The notes beneath the pieces were generated by a model. It searched no databases. It saw nothing but the letters and a program-made list of their open reading frames with translations, and was not told the DNA's origin. From positions 19,914,234 through 19,978,233 of the forward strand of contig OW386293.2 in the NCBI GenBank assembly GCA_936432065.2: DNA of 64,000 nt, read 5' to 3'. Within the stretch, counting starts at the first letter, position 1. Each line of letters starts with the position of its first letter. Source of the DNA: Rutpela maculata. Lineage: Eukaryota; Arthropoda; Insecta; Coleoptera; Cerambycidae. Positions 9,782-21,647 of this stretch are shown here, piece by piece. The position numbers were made by a program, and so were the translations under genes.

Positions 9782-11891
9782 GGTCAACATTTAGTTTGAA
9801 AAAATACATCGGACTCTACCTAGGTACCCAGGGGTTTTTGGGGTCGCTGATTCCGATACCGAAGTCGGTTAAGCTCTATCACGTCAGGTTCAAGGTCGTT
9901 TTAAGGTCAAACTAAGAAAAAGTGATTGAAAAATCAGAAAAAATTCACACGTCGGTTTTTGGGTCGCTGAGTCCGAATCCGGTATTCGCTTACCCTTAAA
10001 AGACATCAGGAGGTCATTTCAAAGTTAATTTGAGAAAAACAGAGGGGAAGCCGTAAAAAAATGTGAAAAAATTTATATATAGATTTTTTGGGTTACTGAG
10101 TCTACATCCGATGCCAGTTGACCTCTACCACGTCAGTTTCAAGGTCATTTGAAGGTCAAACTAAGAAAAGGTGGTTGAAAAAATCTGAAGAAATTCACAC
10201 ATAGGTTTTGGGGTCGCTGAATCCGAATACAATGTCGGTTGACCTTTATCACCTCATATTCAAGGTCGTTTGAAGTCGTAAGAATAGGAGGTGAAAAAAA
10301 AAATTGAAAAAATTTATACGAATGCTCACCTGCCTACTTATTGTCTGTTTATCTGCTTTTATACCTGCACACCTGTTTGTTTGCTTGTTAGTCTGTATTT
10401 TTCGTTCGCCTGCATTTTGTCTCTGTCCATCTATTTGATATCCTGCCTGTCTACCTGCCTTTCTGTCGGTAATTCTGTCTATCTTCCTGTCTGACTAAAT
10501 GACTAAATGTTTCTATCTGTCTGTTTTTCTGCCACCTTCCATCTAAATGTCCACCGACAGTCTGTCTGCCTCCTTGTCAGTTTGTCTTACCTTTCTGCCT
10601 ACCATTCTCTCTGGGTTTTGCGTGATTGTACATAAACTAGACTAAAAAAAAGAACTTTTGAAAGCCTTCAACAAATCAATTCGCTTCTCTCAGGATAAGG
10701 GTATTAATCGAAATTCGTGCGAGAGCGTTTACGTTGTTCCTGGAATGATCTAATTTGCTGTTGATATGTGTTAAAATTTCCAAAATTTTATACTAAAAGT
10801 ACTTACATTTAAAAACCATTGATACTGACATGATTGAGCTCCAAGTGAGTAAAGTCAACGCCCGCGATTCGCGCCGAACTTACATCCCTCTTCTGCCCCA
10901 ACTAAATTGCGGTGGGCATGCGCCATCTATCGAATACTAAAGGTACTCTCTACTTTCATGTTCGCTCTGCTTCTGCAACTAACCTAAAGGCCAGTCTTTG
11001 CGTTCCACAGGATTTATATGGTGAATATAAGCTCGTCAACTTTTACAGAAAAAAATAAGTAGATGATTCATTGAGTTAAATATATTTGCACTGATATAGA
11101 CGAGGAATATTCATGGGCAGCTAAAGCTGGCGGACGAATGCCGGCTTGAAATGACCTCAGAATGACCTTGAAATGACCTCTGGATGACTTTTAAGTTTAA
11201 AGGCAATCGAACACCGGATTCAGACTCACCGACACCAAAAACCTATGTGTGAATTTTTTCAGATTTCTTCAACCACAATTTCTTAGTTTGACCTTCAAGT
11301 GACCTTGAAACTGACGTGGTAGAGGTCAACCGGCATCGGATGCAAACAGAGCGACCCAAAAAACCTATATATAAATTTTTTCAGATTTTTTGACAACTTC
11401 CCCTCTCTTGAAATGACCTCCGGATGCCTTTTAAAGGTAAGCGAACACCGGATTCGGACTCAACGACCCCAAAAACCTATGTGTGCATTGTTTCAGATTT
11501 TTTGATCACCTTTTCTTAGTTTGACCTTCAAATAACCTTGAAACTAACGTGGTAGAGATCAACCGGCATCGGATACAGACTCAGCGACCCAAAAACCTAT
11601 ATATACATTTTTTCAGATTTTTTGACAGCTTCCCCTCTGTTTTTCTCAAATTAACCTTAAAATGACCTCCGGATGCATTTTAAGGATAAGCGAACACCGG
11701 ATTCGGGTTCAGCAACCTATGTCTGAATTTTTTCAGATATTTTTCAACCACCTTTTCCTAGTTTGACCTTCAAATGACCTTGAACCTAGCGTGGTAGAGC
11801 TTAACCGACCTCGGCATCGGAGTCAGTGACCCCAAAAACCCCTGGGTACCTAGGTAGAGTCCGGTGTATTTTTTTAGAATAAATGTTGACC
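9782..11891. mobile_element. Foldback-like element with tandemly repeated arms
   Basis: The terminal inverted repeats start GGTCAACATTTA at 9782 and 11891 and continue through 'ggactctacctaggtaccc'. Each arm consists of tandem units of roughly 180-190 bp with two alternating halves: one with 'gtcgctgaatccgaa', the other with 'gacctctaccacgtcag' and 'aaggtcaaactaagaaaa'. The left arm runs to about 10290 and the right arm starts about 11130. Drosophila Foldback elements share this design of long arms made of subrepeats. No transposase is visible in the 0.85-kb loop. Confidence 0.75.
10291..10625 (+). repeat. Pyrimidine-rich CTGT/CTGC tract in the loop
   Basis: An irregular array of 'ctgtctgtc', 'cctgcctgtctacc' and similar words. 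It produces a short Cys-rich open frame by chance; composition argues against a gene. Confidence 0.6.
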
Positions 11892-11904
11892 GTGTAATTA
11901 TAAT

Positions 11905-12250
11905 CTGATGAATGAATGACTGAATTTCAATAAATGATTTAAGTGTTTTCAATATATTTTTTTGCTTTAAAATGCTAGAAACTCTATCATGTAATTCAAT
12001 ACTTCGTCAGTATCAGCTAGAAGAGTAGCTGTTTTGATAAGTTCTCCAATAATAACTGTTTTAAAGTGTCCCCCCAAGTAGTATATTAGCGTGACTAAAC
12101 TAAGATACCAAAATACAGAAAGCAGATCATTTCATGTTGGTGAAAAAAGTGTAAATGACTGAATTTAAATAAATGATTTAAGTATTTTCAATATGTTTTT
12201 TTCGTTTAAAATGATAGGAATCCTATTATGTAATTCAATACTTCAATACG
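11905..12250. repeat. Diverged direct repeat, unit about 110 bp
   Basis: The phrase 'aataaatgatttaagt' with 'tttcaatat' and 'tatgtaattcaatacttc' occurs at 11926-12006 and again at 12168-12246, about 240 bp apart. Immediately after the second copy, 'gttgtgatttgcttaatacc' also matches 5513-5532, the sequence before the large inverted repeat. Confidence 0.6.
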
Positions 12251-13139
12251 AGGTTGTGATTTGCTTAATACCTAAATAATATTTTCTAGTCAGCAATATT
12301 ATTTTAAAATTTTTATTTTAATTCATATTATCTGCCAAAGAAACGACTTCTAACCGTTCCTTTGACGTAAAAGTCACATGTTTTGAGGTTATTTTCCAAT
12401 AAAATACAGGATATTCTGTAGATTTCACGGTCATGTTTTTTAGACGAAAATACTTCGTTTCTGCAAAGGGTATAATAAGAAATACGCCGGCCCTGGATGA
12501 ATTGCGGAAGGAATGGACATAAAATGGTTGGATTGGAATGTTATAACGAATTTATATTCCTTTTTTCACTTTACCACACCTGAAAGGGAAGCGATATTCA
12601 TAAGCTTAGAGAATGATTAATGAGGGTCTATCTCGTTTTACAAACTCTGTTATTTTTTCCACATTTGTCTTTTTATCTTGATAGTTCAACTTTTTCGTCG
12701 TTAGTGGAATATCCAAAGTTGTCAAAAGCAGCGGCTTAGATAGACTGTAACTTCAGCAAATATCAAGCTGATTACTTCGTTCTAGATTTCATTCCAAAAT
12801 TAGGTTAATTATGGTTTAAATAAAACTCTTTCCGTCTTCAAAGTTGTTCCGAAATACGATTAATTCGTAATTATATTTTTGTGCGACAAAGTAACTCTGT
12901 GAGAAGGGGATGAAATATTGCCTTATAATGATTTGTATGAAATAAAGCTCAATGTTTCTCCATGTGCAGTTATGATGCATAAACCTAAAATAAGCAACTT
13001 TAACTGGACAAAATAATTGCTCGAATTTTAAATTTATACTTAAACTAGCAAAAGGACACCATATTGGAGCCATCATTTTGAATTTTACAATTATCATAAT
13101 TTTCTTGAGCGTTTGAAAATTTTTTATATCTACGTGCAA
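12251..13139. other. No feature seen
   Basis: AT-rich sequence without recognisable domains or terminal repeats. Open frames here have biased composition and no motif. Confidence 0.5.
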
Positions 13140-14020
13140 TACAAGATGTCCCACTAAAAACTCCCTGCGCCATTTTCTCGATAACCAAAAGCAATATTTG
13201 AATTCGGTAGAAAGTGTCCAGTAAAATATATAAATGACTTCAGTAAAAATGGTTATTTTACACATTTAGGTATAGATGGCGTAACGATGCAAGGAAATTG
13301 TTCGATCCTAGGAACGATGAAATGTGGTGCAAGAGATGGAGAATTATATTCTAAGCAACGTTTTTAATATGAACAATTTTCGAAAAATCACTGGTTTCGA
13401 GATATTTGTAATGTAATTTTTCAAGTAACAAAAATCGCATTTTTTTCATATGTCTACAATTTACAATGTAAAATTTAGTCGAACATGTAACATAAACGTG
13501 ACGTGAAAACTAGACAAAACACAATAAATAGAAATGTCAAAATCTTTAATCTCCAAATAGCAGTTGCAGCCCCACCTTTGTTTTACTTGAAAAAAAAGTT
13601 ATTTTGTGTTTTGAAATAAATGTTTCTTTACCAGCTAAATCAGTCTGATTCACTATGAAAAATATACCAAAGGACTTATGGTCTAAAATGTATTTTAAAA
13701 AAGTTATGACGAGTTTTATATTTAAAAAAATTATATTGAAGTTCAAATATCTCGAGAACCAGTGATTTTTCGAAAATTGTTCGTCTTATAAAAGTTGCTC
13801 AGAATGTAATGTCCCATCACTTGCATCTTATTTCAACGTTCCTTGGGTCAAATAATTTCTTTGCGTCGCAACGCCATCTATACCTCAATTTGTAAAATGA
13901 CCGTTTTTACTCAAAACTGATATCATTTATATATTCTAGTGAAAACCTTTTACAGAATTCAAATATCTCTTTTATTTATCGAGAATATGGAACCGGGAGT
14001 TTTAAGTGGGACACCCTGTA
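13140..14020. mobile_element. Mariner-type MITE with long inverted arms
   Basis: The ends read TACAAGATGTCCCACT and, inverted, TACAGGGTGTCCCACT with TA at each border. The arms continue inward for about 300 bp, including 'ggtatagatggcgt' and 'gaaaaatcactggtt'. 'ACAGGGTGTCCCACT'-type ends are common in insect mariner-derived MITEs. There is no coding region in the 300-bp centre. Confidence 0.75.
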
Positions 14021-14036
14021 CATCAAGTTTCTAATG

Positions 14037-14740
14037 TACAGGGTGTTCCTTAATATGTTAATATTTCAGGGTGTGATTTGGGAGGTCATTTTATGAAGAA
14101 AAGTTCATATGAACATATGTCCGCAACATCTTAAATTTATTGCTACAGGCTGTTGATTTTTTTTTTTTAAATTGTCATATTTCAGTATTTTTGAAAGTAC
14201 TTTAGATATTGTTTTCAGTTTCGGTATGTGTTAATAGGATATAAAACCATATATTTTGGTTAGAAAAGTTATTTTATCGTTCCACCAGCGGTGTCATTGC
14301 AAACATGTCCTCTGATATTTTTTTACCAAACAAGTGGTAAGCCAGTGATATTTTCCATGTGGATATTTTTTTGATTAGCCTGGTAGCCTGGTCAATTCTA
14401 CATGGAAACAGTATCTTGCGTTTTTTTTATTAACTTCAAATTGCTTCATTTAGCAGTATCGACTAATAAGTTTTGAACATACAAATCTAATTATCCTGGA
14501 ATAAATGACGTTTTTACAAACATCATTTTCAAAATAATATTTGTTAACATAAAGTCAGTTGTTGGCGTTCAAAACTGGCTGTCTTTGTGAAACTGGTAGT
14601 TTCCAAAAAGGTACTTCGGAAGGTAGACCTCGAACTGTCAGAACACCCAAAATTTATGAAGCGAGGCCGCAGGAAATCGACGAATCAATAATGAATAACA
14701 CTTGACGATATTTTCAAAATACCGCAGTTAAAAGTGTGGG
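14037..14740 (+). mobile_element. Family B mariner-like element, copy 1 (internally deleted)
   Basis: Starts TACAGGGTGTTCCTT and matches 38820-39361 for about 500 bp, including 'gcgtaccac'-type and 'gattagcctgg' phrases. It then joins a transposase remnant with 'KLAVFVKLV' and 'ELSEHPK'-like readings, which matches 42880-42990. This is the helix-turn-helix (DUF4817-like) part of the family B transposase. The rest of the gene is missing or too decayed to follow. Confidence 0.6.
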
Positions 14741-15359
14741 AAATATCACCTGTGACTTTTCTTTATTGGCAAATAAACAAGTATCCATAGGCGACTTGAC
14801 AGAACTCGTAAAACCAATTTTTGGTAATTTGCATGGAAATTTAAATTTTCTCAAATTTTGATGAAACTTGGGATTTGTAGGTTTTAAGCGATACTGAGTA
14901 ACTTTTTCTTATAAAATTTTTCTATAAAAAAAATGCCTAATATGACTTCTTCACTTTTGGTATTACATATGGAATCATCGTAGGCCTTGGAAATTCACCA
15001 GGAAGTTGTTACTGCTTAATATAAGTGAAACTCAGTCAACTTACCATTTGCCAAAAATCACGCGCAACGGGCAAAATTAGTGAGGCGCTGCAATCTTATT
15101 GGGCATACTCTATATATGCATTCAGACTTAAGAATTTGTCATAAATAAAATTTTGACACTCTATCTAGTTGCTACATTACCAAAGTATGTCAATACCGAA
15201 TTTTAGGTCAACACACTGAGTGATTATAGCATGTGGCGATTTTTGTAAGGAGCAAGAAATTTCTCAAACATCACAAAAGTTCGAATAATTTTTAAACGGT
15301 TGACTTTCGGATAAACCTGTATCATGTTCGGGGTGCTGATGTTGATGTACCCTAGTGCT

Positions 15360-15400
15360 AGACTTCGTTTTGATCCCTATTTCTGGGACACCCTGTATAT
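15360..15400 (-). repeat. Possible mariner-type MITE terminus
   Basis: 'ctgggacaccctgta' followed by TA is the usual end of this class of MITE. I found no convincing partner upstream. Confidence 0.4.
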
Positions 15401-16255
15401 TAATTATTTGCATTTCTAAGCGATAACAAAGAAAGCTGTACCTCTAAGTATATTTACCGGATAGGAATACTTTGATTTCACAGCACAGTTTATGCTACAT
15501 TTACCTATTGCATAGTTAATATTTAAAAATACTAGTTAGTCGATATTATTAACTATAATGTTTTGTTCAAAAGTTACCTACATGTATTTAGCGCAATTTA
15601 ATTTAATCGGTAAACTAATTATGATGTCAAGGGTAATTACGTTCAAATTTGATTGTATGCATTTGTTAGAGTACATTATAGATTGCAAGTTACATGTTCA
15701 ATATTAACAGAAGCAAGTTAAAATATTCAACGCCCACAAACACGTCTAAAAAACATTTTATATACTGCAGTACCAAGTCGAAAAACGGTAAGTTTCAACG
15801 TTTATAAATCGTATGTACTAGACCTAAAAATGTAGTTAAAACATGTCATTTAATAAATGTTTGATAAACATTTCACAAATACATTTTAAAAGCTGTATGT
15901 TAGTAAAAAATTAGTTAAATTATGACATTTAAAATTGTTTTATAACCACTGATAAAGCGCACCGACTACCTTTATTATGCGAGCAAGTTATCCGCATTAG
16001 GCCAGAGGTCAGAGGCCTAACCTCAGTGCAATTGAAAAGGCCTCACCATGGGGGAACCGCCTTATTGATCACAGCATCACTATGCCAGATAACATGATTG
16101 TGTTTGCCCATGCTTCATATATATATCTGCCTCTTTAAAGTATTTGACATGATAGAAGTAATTCAAAGTAGATCAGCAACTTAAAACTAATCTAATCTTC
16201 CTGTATGAGACTGTACTTTTATAAATCAATAACAACTTTGGTTTACCTCCTAACT
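15401..16255. other. No feature seen
   Basis: Unassigned AT-rich sequence. No coding or repeat structure recognised. Confidence 0.45.
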
Positions 16256-16261
16256 TAAAAT

Positions 16262-16650
16262 CATCCCCATTACCACTCCCACCCCCATTATTAAAAGGAG
16301 TGAAAAGAACTAAATTGTGATTTAGTGTGTGTACAAGAAAGAAAGGCCTCAAAATCAGCTACCTTCGCCACTACTCCCATTCCATTATTAAGGGGGGAAA
16401 AATAAAAATGTAATTCAGTGTGTACAAGAACCAAGTGCCACAAAATTTTTTCTTGGCATCAGCCACCTCCACCTCCTGATTAAGAGGGGTAAAGAAAATA
16501 CATTTGAGATGTAGTGTGTGTGTGTGTGTGTACAGGAACCAAAGGCTTCAATTTTTTTTGGCATCAACCACAAACCACCCCTATCCTCACCCCTACCACC
16601 ACAGGAAATTTGGTTGTGGAATTAGTAATTCCTTAGGCAGCGGTTTTTTA
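16262..16650 (+). repeat. Family A repeat, 3' part with expanded internal module
   Basis: A module of about 100 bp ('attattaagggg', 'gatttagtgtgtgtacaag', 'ggcatcagccaccccc'-like) occurs about three times in tandem, followed by the family A 3' end 'ttccttaggcagcggttttt'. A short (TG)n run lies at 16517-16532. Only the 3' half of family A is present. Confidence 0.65.
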
Positions 16651-17367
16651 AAATGAACCTTTCTCCGTATATTGTTCACAATTTCTTTATTACACCATGG
16701 CGGATAACGACGATGTATTGCAGAAAACATCACACGCCTCATTGGATAATATATAATTCAGATCTGTTTATATTATATTTCAGTTCAATTTATTTCAATT
16801 TATTCACCTTTAAATGCTACAATGGTACAATTACAATTGTCAATTCGAACAAAAAAATATAAAGCTATGAAAAATATTATATGTAACAGTTATCTATACC
16901 AACAGGTAAATTTCGTTATAAATAAATGCAGATAAGTAACAAATAAACAAATGAAACGTAAGTAACAAACGAAAAATGTGATACGATTAACTACTATTAG
17001 TTAACGACAGACGACAGAAAACATTTTATAGTGAGACCCACAAAAACTTGTAAAATTAGTAATTTTCGTTCGTGAAAGTGTATAGAATAATATTCTAAAA
17101 AGTTTACATTCCGCTCGGATGCAGAACATAAAAAAAGTGAAAAAAAAAATTTTTCATCCATTTTTTCAAAATTTTGGAATTAAGTCAGGGTAGGAAAAAA
17201 TAAAAAAATACAGGTGGATAGACCACGTGCTTCTGAACAAAAAAATGTCCTAATAAAATTAATTCCTAAAGCCACGGTATTCCTAGAAAAAAATAGTGTA
17301 ATAATTTTGTCACTCTGCGCGACCAAGTGCACGGTTAGTATACATACTATGGAAACTAAAAATTCTT

Positions 17368-18833
17368 ATAGTGGAGTGCCGTCATATTTATACCTAGGAA
17401 CCCGGTTCCTATGAATCAACTTTAATGAAACTTTTTGCATTGTGCTGCTAAAACCTAATACTAAAATGTTTATGGATTAGAAATTGACGTTTTTATCCTG
17501 GAGGTGGATGTCACCCCTTCTCGTTGGTGGAAATTATTATGTTCAAAGTAACTGCAGAAATCGATAGAGGAGTGAATTTTAAGCAATACATGCTCTATGC
17601 AATTTCTTCGATGAGTCAATACTTTTTAAGTTATTCTTGATTGAAAATGTTGATTTTTCATCTAAAAGATGCATGTTTTAGAACGATTTTTCACTAATAA
17701 CTCGAAAACTTTACGTTTTACCAAAAAAATTATCATAACCAAAAATGAAGCCTATAAAATAACAAATGGATTGTTTTTTTTTTAATTTCTGTAGATGCAG
17801 TACGAACTGAGTTATGGCTCGATGAAAGTGACTTTTTGTTTACCGAGAACTGAATTCGATTCTTTCAACGTCAAATAACGGAAAAATGGAAAATTTTTGG
17901 AGGAAAACATATGAGACATTTTTAAAAATACTTGAAAAGACCTTTAAACTGAATTTCGGTAAAAGTCTATAGCATGAAAATTAACGTAGTTATGATGAAA
18001 ATAAAATTGTTTTCAGTTTTTTCGGAAAAAAAATCAGCAATGAAACCAATGGCTTCACCGCGAGAATTGAAATTGAACGTAATCCATTTACAATTTACTT
18101 TATTTAAGAACTAGCAATATGTTAATATGTTCTAGAAGTTTGACCGGTTGAAGATGCCTATATTTGAAAAAAGTTTGATTGAAATTTGAAATGATTCTTG
18201 AAATTTTCATTTTTTCACAATAATTCAAAGACTAAAGAAGACACGTCAAAAATGCTATAGTACAAATTTTAGAAGCCGGTAGGTACTGCACAATATCACT
18301 GTATGGAGCTGCTAAGGAGGTACAGTTGAAAAAATTTTTTGACGCTGAGAGGATCGAATTCAGTTCTCGGCGAACAAAACGTCACATTTATCGAGCCATA
18401 ACTCGGTTCCTATTGCATCCACAGAAATAAAAAAAAAAATCAATCGATTTGCTATTTTATAGGGTTCATTTTTGCTTATAATAAAGTTTTCGAGTTATTA
18501 GTGAAAAATCGTTCTAAAACATACATCCTTTAGATGAAAAATCAACATTTTCAATCAAGAATAACTCAAAAGGTATTGACACATCGAAGAAATTGCATAG
18601 ATCATTTATTGCTTAGAATTTATTCCTCTATCGATTTCTGCAGTTACTTTGAACATAATAATTTCCACCCCCGAGAAGGGGTGACATCCACCTCCACGGT
18701 AAAAACGTCAATTTCTAATCCATTTAATATTAGGTTTTAGCAACACAATGCAAAACGCTTCATTAAAGTCGATTCATAAGAATCGGGTTCCTAGGTTTTT
18801 TAGTTTTCAAGTCTAACGGCACTCTACTATTAG
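17368..18833. mobile_element. Long-TIR non-autonomous element, arms about 540 bp
   Basis: The ends TAGTGGAGTGCCGT and TAGTAGAGTGCCGT are inverted, and the arms match inward as far as about 17900 and 18320 (e.g. 'taacgtttttatcctggagg', 'gaacgatttttcactaata', 'gaattcgatt'). The centre of about 400 bp has no coding sequence. The class is not determined. Confidence 0.75.
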
Positions 18834-19304
18834 CAGTTCTAACGAATAAAGTTTTTTCTCTTTCTGATTACACTTATTTCTGATTACACAATATTTTTCT
18901 TATTGAATGGGACGATAAATAGTGAATATGGAGGGAAAATATATAATTATGAACGCATACACAGACACCACACATAACTGCTGAATCGCTCGCATGAATT
19001 TTTACGTGCCTTTAGTGTACTGTATTTATTCACATTTCAGCTATATCCAATGGATTTCTTATACATTTGTTAATGTATTGGAAAAGTTCCAGAATTTATA
19101 TTCAAAACAATCAAAGATATTTTTATAGTTATAAGAATAAGATCGTGAAAATCGCAATTTCTCATCATGATCTGATTGATTATATTTTCAAAAAAATGCA
19201 TACAAGTAAACGAATTTGTGTTTGAGCATTCGAAAAGCATACATTTTTCAGAAACAGTGATATTTTATTTTCTCCAATGGGTCAAGTTCTCGGCAAGTTA
19301 CAGC

Positions 19305-19457
19305 CAGGCCCGTCGAGAGGGGGGGACAGCCGGTACAAAAGTACCGGGGCCCGAGCGCCGTCAAGAGGCCCCTGGCTGTGTAAATTTTTTTTTTTTAAAT
19401 GTGGGGAGCCGGCAAAATCTCTTGTACTGGGGCCCACTTTGGATCTCGACGGCCCTG
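19305..19457. mobile_element. hAT-type MITE, 153 bp
   Basis: Near-perfect terminal inverted repeats CAGGCCCGTCGAGA and CAGGGCCGTCGAGA are flanked by the exact 8-bp duplication GTTACAGC (19297-19304 and 19458-19465). The GC-rich body contains 'ggtacaaaagtaccgggg' and a long T-run. 'CAGGGCCG'-type ends are widespread among hAT-derived MITEs. Confidence 0.9.
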
Positions 19458-20435
19458 GTTACAGCCTCCAATATATATATTTATCAAGAAAATCTTCAAG
19501 CAAGGAAATTAAGATGTACTTTTTTATGAATCCACGTTACTACAAATTAATAAACCATGAAGTATACATAGTTTACATACTTTTTAACAGTTCTCAATGA
19601 AAAAAGAATTTTTTTGAAGGTCTTTTATTTTTTTCCATATTTTTTATTGCGACGATTGAGTTCGGGCGTGATAATTTATAAAGTATATATTTTTCCCATC
19701 CATCCTTTGCTTGTATTATTTAAAACAAATAAGCATCAGAAAGCTACAATTTCCATATTTTAACTGAACCAACACTCACATAGATCGAAAAAATTCTGAT
19801 TTAATGACGTGTAACTCAGTGAGTCGGTGTCATAGTCATGCGTATTCAAGCACGCGCACGCATGGATCTCGCTCCGAGTTATAACGTTACATTTGACTAT
19901 TTTTTTCCGGGAAAAACGTGGCTTTAGCGACAAATTTTTTACGGATATTTTTTGTTCATAAATACGTGATCTATCCATTTGTATTTTTTATTTTCCTACC
20001 TTGACTTATTTTCAAAATTTTGAAAAAATGGATGGAAAAATTTGTTTTCACTTTTTTTTATGTTCTGCATACAAGAGTAATGTAAACTGTTCAGGATATT
20101 ATTCCATACACTTTCACGAACTCATTAAAAAAATATATTTATTTTACAATTTGTTTCATCACATGTAAGTACAAATTTATATAAACGGGGAAAGTTTACT
20201 TTTCTAAAGTTATAACTTTTGTGATTAAAATTATTTATAGTGAACACTAAAATTGACTAAACTAGAATGACAAATATCTGCTTGCATGCCAAATGATAAT
20301 GATAATTTCAAAATAATTTTGTTTTTTTATGTACACTTCTGTGCAATTAAATCCCGTACACTTGAAAAATCAAGTAATCCAGTTTTCACTAATATTAAGT
20401 AGTGTGAATCTTTTTAGAATTTAGATTTTTTTATT

Positions 20436-20841
20436 TATTTATTTATTTTTTATTCATTTTTTTAACTATTTATTTAACGTCGGCCTGTTTCCTCTACCAG
20501 GGCCTATCACCGACGCCAGGAGATGAGCTACCCCCAAGCTGGAAATTTTGCCGAACTTCTTCCCTTAAGAAGAGTAGGGATCTTTTACTTGCCTAACATA
20601 TAATAGACAAGGGACCGCCTGCTTTACATCCCCTCCGAAGGATGGTATATCCACTACGTAATCTTCGTCTGAAATTACGTAGCTTCCGCGTATACACTGA
20701 TACACAAGCCGCTAGAAGGTGGGACGAGAACGCTGTATTTTCCAAGATGGGTCACCCATCCAAGTACTAACCGCGCTCGACGTTGCTTCAACGGAATATC
20801 GACTGACATTCACATTGAAGTCGCTTCTACGCTCGCCCACC
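20436..20841 (-). mobile_element. 5S rRNA-derived SINE nested in Tc1-like copy 2
   Basis: Flanked by the 12-bp duplication GATTTTTTTATT (20424-20435 and 20842-20853), and the empty target is visible in Tc1 copy 1 near 360-375. The minus-strand head (20841 to about 20725) resembles 5S rRNA; the clearest block is 'GCGCGGTTAGTACTTGGATG' ending near 20750, the conserved internal control region. A body of about 250 bp follows, and the 3' end is an (AAAT)n-type tail. This is the SINE3 architecture: pol III head from 5S, tail copied by a partner LINE. Confidence 0.85.
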
Positions 20842-20947
20842 GATTTTTTTATTATCATATAGGTTATAAAAAACTGACATTGATTGTGAAACGTCAAAAT
20901 TTGAATAATGTTAATCCAGAAGAAAAACATAGGTATTTTTGTTTTTT

Positions 20948-21554
20948 TCACTTTTTTACACCATTCGATGGGAATGATTTCGATTTATAACAAATGTAAA
21001 AATTTATGTTCAAAAATTCACAGATACGACTGCACATAACTGCGATTGTATTTATTGTGTAAATAATGTAACCTAATATTTTGTACATATGTCCGTCATT
21101 ACAAGACTGAAAAACTTTTTCATCGGTAAACACAACATTGTTCCAAAACTCCAACGGGCGATAGACACAATTTAAACAAAACATAATGCGGGCTTGCTTC
21201 TGTTCTTCTCTTAATATGGTCTTCTTGGCACTTGTACAGTTTTCTATTTCCGATTTTCCTATCATTCGGCTAGATGTTGACCTCGATGCTGGAAAATTTG
21301 TCATGAACGCAGCGTCTCCTGCTGTTTGAAACAGATTTTTCCTCAAATAGCCAAGGAGTGCTTCATCTTGAACGAGATTTGAACTTCTCTCTGAACCGTC
21401 TTTTCCTCTTACGCCACCTTCCTCCTCCCACTTTTCTTCACACTCATAACAGTACTTTTATTCAATTAATAATGGTTAGCAACTGCTATGATCGACCATC
21501 TCTTTCAATTTTAGAAAGAATTAAAATTTTTTCATGTTTAGTTTATTTTGGCAT
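20948..21554 (-). pseudogene. Tc1-like transposase, truncated, copy 2
   Basis: Starts at Met 21554 with the same helix-turn-helix beginning as copy 1, broken by several stops. A longer open part from 21346 contains 'FPASRSTSSRMIGKSE' (second DNA-binding subdomain) and 'NNVVFTDEKVFQSCNDG' (first catalytic Asp). Downstream of 'CNDGH' the family sequence is lost. It is the sister of the fragments at 4268-4784 and shares its early lesions only in part. Confidence 0.7.
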
Positions 21555-21647
21555 TGCAAAAATATGACAATGACACTGACAAACAAATAAAGAATGATTT
21601 AGTATATCGAAAAATAGGTGTACGGGATTTTATTGCACAGAAGTGTA

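Larger units (their letters stand above)
17036..20135. repeat. Outer inverted-repeat pair enclosing another element
   Basis: 17036-17330 is inverted at about 19830-20135. Shared phrases include 'cgtgaaagtgtatagaataa', 'ttttcaaaattttg' and 'ggatagaccacgtgcttc' versus 'ggatagatcacgtatttatg'. The short open frames in each arm are just translations of the same repeat. The arms enclose 17368-18833 and 19305-19457, which are later insertions. Confidence 0.65.
20332..21647 (-). mobile_element. Tc1-like DNA transposon, copy 2 (carries a 5S-SINE)
   Basis: The ends are the same as in copy 1: TACACTTCTGTGCAAT at 20332 and its complement ending at 21647, each with TA. After removing the nested SINE the copy is about 0.9 kb, shorter than copy 1, so it has an internal deletion. 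The part after the first catalytic Asp block is replaced by non-homologous sequence. Confidence 0.85.

Noticed and set aside
10291..10494. Cys-rich small protein
   Set aside because: The Cys codons come from the CTGT/CTGC microsatellite in the loop of the Foldback-like element.
12816..13265. 149-codon minus-strand open frame
   Set aside because: It overlaps the inverted repeat of the MITE at 13140 and has a Phe/Ile/Tyr-rich composition of AT-rich noncoding DNA.
19176..19600. Two overlapping plus-strand frames with Gly/Arg/Pro-rich parts
   Set aside because: They translate the GC-rich 153-bp hAT MITE and its flanks.
17214..19978. Two related small proteins starting MDRPR and MDRSR
   Set aside because: They are translations of the two inverted arms of the same noncoding repeat.
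20725..20841. Functional 5S rRNA gene
   Set aside because: The 5S-like part has diverged, is followed by a SINE body and A/T tail, and has a target duplication around the whole unit.
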